Shown here: piece after piece, positions 33,018 through 33,151 of the stretch
Layout of the letters: every line of letters starts with the position of its first letter
How positions within the stretch are numbered: the stretch's first letter is position 1
DNA from: Dichomitus squalens LYAD-421 SS1
Taxonomy: Eukaryota; Basidiomycota; Agaricomycetes; Polyporales; Polyporaceae
Assembly: GCF_000275845.1 (NCBI RefSeq)
Contig: NW_006766883.1
Span: forward strand, 14,762 to 47,912
Direction: 5' to 3'
DNA: 33,151 nucleotides
Translations under genes and position numbers: made by a program
Notes under the pieces: generated by a model
The model's database searches: none
What the model was told of the DNA's origin: nothing
The model's input: only the letters and a program-made list of their open reading frames with translations

Positions 33018-33020
33018 GGT
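32978..33020 (+). repeat. Spliced copy of the right LTR leader blocks (E1'-E2')
   Basis: 27 bases (32978-33004) equal 32866-32892. The next 16 (33005-33020) equal 32948-32963. The joint is exactly the splice junction of the 32893-32947 intron. The spacer before it (32962-32977 plus the shared TCAG) starts GTAC. Confidence 0.92.
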
Positions 33021-33032
33021 TATGAGCCCTGC
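33018..33032 (+). other. Primer-binding site for an initiator tRNA-Met half
   Basis: GTTATGAGCCCTGC (33019-33032) is complementary to the anticodon-arm region GCAGGGCUCAUAAC of yeast-type initiator tRNA-Met, not to the tRNA 3' end. Internal, half-tRNA priming is known for copia-type elements. The site directly follows the LTR end (CA at 33016-33017). Confidence 0.75.
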
Positions 33033-33096
33033 CTCCTAAGGCAGACTTCAGACAATCGAAACTTACCGCTCTCGGCAACCCTTCTCCTTTCCCGAT

Positions 33097-33151
33097 ATGG
33101 CATCTATCAAGTTGAACGACGATGTCGTTCGAGTCCCCAAACTCGACGTCA
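33097..33151 (+). CDS. Start of copia gag polyprotein, cut by the window edge
   Basis: An ATG about 65 bases after the primer-binding site opens MASIKLNDDVVRVPKLDV and runs off the window. Short openings of the type D-x-V-P-K-L are usual at the N-terminus of copia Gag, before the capsid-like domain. Only 18 residues are visible, so the family call rests on the LTR and primer-binding site. Confidence 0.6.
   Translation, partial: MASIKLNDDVVRVPKLDV

Noticed and set aside
1..33151. Left and right LTRs as the two ends of one 33-kb element
   Set aside because: Their sequences do not match, and about ten ordinary host genes lie between them.

Overview
This window looks like nuclear DNA of a filamentous basidiomycete, most likely an Agaricomycete. 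Genes are split by many GT-AG introns of about 45-95 bases, exons are GC-rich, and the proteins are fungal: a GH16 laminarinase close in plan to the wood-rot fungal type, a CYS3-type bZIP regulator, and a Ty1/copia element. The taxonomic call is inference from these features; no ribosomal or mating-type marker is present.

Layout. Bases 1-441 are an LTR-like sequence cut by the left edge. About 0.88-3.11 kb and 7.24-9.92 kb are two diverged, colinear, direct copies of one repeat. Between them lie a relic ORF (3793-4023) and the secreted GH16 gene (5247-6707). From 11.2 kb on, the window is a compact housekeeping segment: a WRN-like 3'-5' exonuclease (minus) diverging from NPL4 (plus), then CYS3-like bZIP, COX19, a glycerophosphodiester phosphodiesterase and the mitochondrial Rieske protein, all plus. 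These converge on a minus-strand run: an RRM/zinc-knuckle SR-type splicing factor, an SRPK-type SR-protein kinase, and an unrecognised six-exon gene. At 32649 a copia-type LTR begins. It is followed by a primer-binding site for an initiator-tRNA half molecule and the start of gag, which runs off the right edge.

How the genes relate. The SR protein and the SRPK kinase are adjacent and on the same strand, and this kinase family phosphorylates SR proteins, so they are a plausible kinase-substrate neighbourhood. COX19 and Rieske both serve the mitochondrial respiratory chain. NPL4 is the Cdc48/p97 cofactor. The others have no obvious common pathway.

The most unusual observation is in the two LTRs at the window ends. 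They do not match each other in sequence, but both have the same internal plan: a short stem-loop block (E1), a 55-56 base GT...AG intron, a short block (E2), a 20-24 base spacer starting GTAC, and then a second, exact E1-E2 copy in which the intron is cleanly missing. Each LTR therefore contains both the unspliced and the spliced form of its own leader. Exon coordinates in the gene entries were worked out by hand from splice signals and reading-frame continuity. They have not been checked against transcripts.
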